From JAXGXT01 sp040772665 (GTDB taxonomy: Bacteria; Bacillota; Clostridia; Lachnospirales; Anaerotignaceae), in assembly GCA_040772665.1 (NCBI GenBank), contig JAXGXT010000004.1, forward strand, positions 191,943 through 255,942: DNA of 64,000 nt. Reading direction: 5' to 3'. Positions 61,556 to 64,000 of the stretch are shown here, in pieces. The position numbers were made by a program, and so were the translations under genes. The notes beneath the pieces are model-generated. The model saw only the letters and a list, made by a program, of their open reading frames with translations. It was not told where the DNA came from and ran no database searches. The number at the start of each line of letters is the position of its first letter. The stretch's first letter is position 1.

Positions 61556-61616
61556 AATTAATTCCTCCTATACAAAAAATATTTTAATAGAGTGTTAAAT
61601 AAATAATATGTTGAAA

Positions 61617-62063
61617 TTATTTGCCGTGCTCACGAGTAAAAGCAGGGTCTGTGTTTCCTCTTTGAAGGTGTTTGCCTATGCAAAGTGTTCCTGTTGCTGT
61701 TCCGCAAAGAACAGGAGGCACACAAGCTGTAGCGGCTGTTGAAGCAACTTCTGACATATCCATGTCTGTTCTGTCACACATTGTGCCAACTTTGTAAGCT
61801 TCAAACTTGCATTTATATGATGTGTTTCCAACCTTTTCAATCCATCCGTGATATTCCATAAAGTCACCAACATAAACAGGAGCTGAGAAGTTGATCTCAT
61901 CATAACCGAGGAAAAGGCTGATATCACCATCAACACGAATCATAAGTTCTGTTCCCACGTCACCCCAGTAATGAACAATTCTTGCACCGTTAACAAGACC
62001 GCCCACATAGTGTCCGTCGCTGTTTTTCATCATAGAGTGAAGTATTACTTTTTCTCCTACCAT
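61617..62063 (-). CDS. Beta-alanyl-CoA ammonia-lyase-like hotdog protein, copy 1
   Basis: The 148-residue paralogue of the downstream gene shares VNGARIVHYWGDVGTELMI, GDISLFLGYDE, APVYVGDFMEYHGWIEKVGN and ATACVPPVLCGTATGTL, with different ends. The two products may form one hetero-oligomer or be isoenzymes. The ATG has AAAAGGAGGAC. A promoter with TTGACA and TATATA lies on the minus strand at 62141-62172. Amino-acid fermentation by this route fits the CoA-transferase at 21 kb, but no direct link is shown. Confidence 0.75.
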   Translation of the reverse strand: MVGEKVILHSMMKNSDGHYVGGLVNGARIVHYWGDVGTELMIRVDGDISLFLGYDEINFSAPVYVGDFMEYHGWIEKVGNTSYKCKFEAYKVGTMCDRTDMDMSEVASTAATACVPPVLCGTATGTLCIGKHLQRGNTDPAFTREHGK

Positions 62064-62501
62064 AATTAAAGTCCTCCTTTTGGATATGATTTTCGATATT
62101 TTATTTTTAGAAAGGATTTTTCTTTCTGTCTATGTTTTGCATTATATAGCATTCATTAAATAGACTGTCAAGGGTTTTTAAAAAGGTTTTTTATATTAAA
62201 ATAACTAAAAAAATTAAAAGTTTACACCAACTATAGAGTTTTATATAATACAATTATACAAAAATATAGAAAGAAAGTCAAAAAAATAACACTGTATGTA
62301 ACACTTTAGCCTTTAAAGCTGAAATTTATAAACGTTTCAGCTTGATTTTTACTGGAGGGTTTTTATAAAAGTTTTTATTTTAGTACAAAGATGGTATTAT
62401 TGGTGTAATATGAGTTTTGAATAATTATGTTGTTTTTAGGGAATTAGAGTAGTATAATCTGCATTAATTTATGTAACTTTCAAAGTCAGGGGGAATTTGT
62501 T
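62064..62501. promoter_or_regulatory. Divergent promoter region
   Basis: A minus-strand promoter (TTGACA at 62172-62167, TATATA at 62148-62143, 18-bp spacer) serves the ammonia-lyase pair. A plus-strand TTTACA-17-TATAAT (62221-62249) may serve the lipid kinase. The rest is AT-rich, with no repeats. Confidence 0.5.
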
Positions 62502-63416
62502 ATGTCAAGAAAGGTTCTTTTTATATTTAATCCCTTTTCAGGCAAAGGAATAATAAAGTCAAGGGTTTTTGATATAGTAAACACTCTTTCGTCTAATGGA
62601 TATGAAGTTACGGTATATCCTTCTCAGGACAGGCTTGGCATTTATGAGTTTGTTTCAAAAAGGTGTCAAGATTTTTCCCTTATTATAGTTGGGGGCGGTG
62701 ACGGAACATTAAACGAGGCAGTAAATGGAATTTTTGCCTTGGATAATGATAAAAGACCTCCCTTGGGATACATACCTACAGGAAGCACAAATGATTTTGC
62801 CTCAAGCCTTTCAATACCTAAAAAGCCTCTAATGGCGCTTAAAGCCATTTTAAACGGAGAGTCTTTTAAATGTGATGCAGGAAGGTTTCAAAAAAAATAT
62901 TTTGTGTATGTTGCAGCCTTTGGTGCTTTTACTGATGTTGCCTATGGCACCCCGCAGGAAATTAAAAACTATTTAGGGCATATGGCATATATTTTAGAGG
63001 GTATAAAAAGACTTCCTACAATAAAAAGCTATGTTATGGATATTGAGTATGACGGAAACAATGTAAAAGGAAACTTTATTTATGGAATGGTGTCAAATTC
63101 AATTTATGTTGGGGGAGTTAAAAGTTATAAAAAACAGCAGGTAAAGTTTAATGACGGGCTTTTTGAATGTGTTTTTATAAGAGAACCTCAAAACCCTGTT
63201 GAAATTCAGGCAATAATATCAGGTCTTTTAAAACAGGACTTTTCCCATGAAAACTTCTGCACATTCAGATGTTCCAAAATAAACATAAAAAGCCTTACGG
63301 AAATAGACTGGACCCTTGACGGGGAATATGGAGGGGCACATAAAGAGGTTGAAATTGAAAATGTGAAAGAAGGGTTTGAGATAATTTTAGGTTTAAAAAA
63401 TAAAGATAAGCTTTAG
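62502..63416 (+). CDS. Diacylglycerol/lipid kinase (DagK/YegS family)
   Basis: The 304-residue protein has the ATP-binding VGGGDGTLNEAVNGIF and PLGYIPTGSTNDFASSL of the family, a conserved catalytic-type GDGTLNE loop, and a C-terminal beta domain. It phosphorylates a lipid alcohol such as diacylglycerol in membrane lipid turnover. It follows an AGGGGGAA site. It stands alone, with a degenerate repeat after it. Confidence 0.9.
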   Translation: MSRKVLFIFNPFSGKGIIKSRVFDIVNTLSSNGYEVTVYPSQDRLGIYEFVSKRCQDFSLIIVGGGDGTLNEAVNGIFALDNDKRPPLGYIPTGSTNDFASSLSIPKKPLMALKAILNGESFKCDAGRFQKKYFVYVAAFGAFTDVAYGTPQEIKNYLGHMAYILEGIKRLPTIKSYVMDIEYDGNNVKGNFIYGMVSNSIYVGGVKSYKKQQVKFNDGLFECVFIREPQNPVEIQAIISGLLKQDFSHENFCTFRCSKINIKSLTEIDWTLDGEYGGAHKEVEIENVKEGFEIILGLKNKDKL

Positions 63417-63520
63417 GCTTTGCTCAAACACATTCGATTTTTGAAAAAATCAGAATCAGGAATGGCAAAAATAATGATGACGGCATGAAACTTTGCCATT
63501 GTCTTGGCAAAGCCCAAAGT
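63412..63520 (+). repeat. Degenerate modular repeat after the lipid kinase
   Basis: Fragments resemble GGCTTTGCTCAAACACA, a CGATTTTTGAAAAAATC arm pair and TTGGCAAAGCCCAAAG. Strongly decayed. Confidence 0.45.
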
Positions 63521-63599
63521 TCTTACACCTCCTTGTTTCGATATATAATACAGCCGATTTTTATATATGAAATTTCTATGTAAAAAAACAAAAAAGTGT

Positions 63600-63629
63600 T
63601 TGACAATATATTATAAACTGTGCTATACT
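63600..63629 (+). promoter_or_regulatory. Promoter of tRNA-Ser
   Basis: TTGACA and TATACT at an 18-bp spacer, about 35 bp upstream of the tRNA. Confidence 0.75.
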
Positions 63630-63663
63630 AACCCTTGCAGTAAGGCACAGTGTTATGTACTTT

Positions 63664-63751
63664 GGAGAAGTACTCAAGTGGCTGAAGAGGCGCCCCTGCT
63701 AAGGGTGTAGGTCGTTCACGCGGCGCGAGGGTTCAAATCCCTCCTTCTCCG
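63664..63751 (+). tRNA. tRNA-Ser(GCU)
   Basis: The acceptor arms GGAGAAG and CTTCTCC pair, followed by the discriminator G. The anticodon stem-loop CGCCC-CTGCTAA-GGGTG gives anticodon GCU, and a long variable arm (GTCGTTCACGCGGC type) and the GGTTCAAATCC T loop are present. No CCA is encoded. Class II shape and anticodon identify serine. Its 3' end overlaps the end of the recombinase gene on the other strand. Confidence 0.96.
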
Positions 63752-64000
63752 GTAACAGTATCCACAACATAATTAACTATGTTGTGGATATTTTTTTGTA
63801 GTTCTTCATCGTTAGGGTTTAAGGCTATATCAGCTCTAAAGCCACCTGGCTCATCATATACAAAGACTTTTGACACATAAGTCTGTATAATTTTCTTTTG
63901 TGATTCTTCTGAAAGATTGCTGATATTGCAAAAGCTTTTCAAATACTCTTTTAGCTGCTCAATGTCCATTTTTTCATTTGGGGTATTCTCCCATACCGCC
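63733..64000 (-). CDS. Site-specific recombinase, C-terminal part (runs off the edge)
   Basis: The visible 89 codons encode a C-terminal segment, with EKMDIEQLKEYLKSFCNISN, KKIIQTYVSKVFVYDEPGGF and DTVTGEGGI at the end. The IIxxYVxKVxVYDE pattern is typical of the end of large serine recombinases. The last six or so codons come from the tRNA-Ser sequence on the other strand. This suggests an integrated element at the tRNA gene, with its recombinase reading toward it. The catalytic domain is beyond the window, so tyrosine integrase is not wholly excluded. Confidence 0.65.
   Translation of the reverse strand, partial: AVWENTPNEKMDIEQLKEYLKSFCNISNLSEESQKKIIQTYVSKVFVYDEPGGFRADIALNPNDEELQKNIHNIVNYVVDTVTGEGGI

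Overview
The window is a low-GC, AT-rich stretch of a spore-forming anaerobic Clostridia chromosome that spans the replication origin. The core gene order is dnaA, dnaN, S4, recF, gyrB, gyrA on the minus strand and rpmH, rnpA, yidD, yidC, jag, mnmE, mnmG, rsmG on the plus strand, diverging from about 37.3-37.7 kb, as expected for a Firmicutes oriC. Sporulation genes (spoIID, spoIIQ), a superoxide reductase, feoAB, a Re-citrate-synthase-like gene and a tandem pair of beta-alanyl-CoA ammonia-lyase-like genes suggest an amino-acid-fermenting anaerobe. The lyase pair recalls Clostridium (Anaerotignum) propionicum; that placement is inference.

Layout. 0-6 kb: a partial O-acetylhomoserine sulfhydrylase, a thioesterase-MarR-LysR operon, two acyltransferase-like genes and panE, all on the minus strand. 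6-8.4 kb: rpsF-ssb-rpsR and a Noc/ParB-like gene with a parS site. 8.4-11 kb: a second thioesterase, an alpha/beta-hydrolase-fold protein without its serine nucleophile, and an MBL-fold protein. 11.5-19 kb: argS, two perfect parS sites, parA-parB-DUF4446-serS, then a NusG-II/Gx transporter pair. 19-26.7 kb: sppA, a CoA-transferase, feoA-feoB-feo small protein and an aminotransferase. 27-45 kb: the origin region and RNA-modification genes. 45-52 kb: desulfoferrodoxin, a small phage-tail-derived cassette with its own XRE regulator and operators, a subtilase and small unknown genes. 52.6-57.6 kb: a Re-citrate synthase-like/LuxS-like/isocitrate dehydrogenase-like operon, then spoIID-spoIIQ. 57.7-64 kb: flavin reductase, lrgAB, a MerR regulator, the tandem CoA ammonia-lyases, a lipid kinase, tRNA-Ser(GCU), and a recombinase whose last codons lie inside the tRNA 3' end, so an integrated element probably begins at the right edge.

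The most unusual content is non-coding. Almost every large intergenic gap between 2 and 47 kb carries copies of a modular repeat made of consecutive short palindromes, alone or in tandem. Three copies (13.4, 17.8 and 20.7 kb) have clean ends: imperfect terminal inverted repeats beginning CAGA, abutted on both sides by a direct duplication of a hairpin-forming sequence, with a different hairpin at each site. This looks like a non-autonomous mobile element that inserts at, and duplicates, whole hairpins. No transposase for it is present here. The arms of one internal hairpin vary together between copies, and an 86-bp extra module is present in only some copies. A cluster of these repeats sits inside the origin region between dnaA and dnaN.
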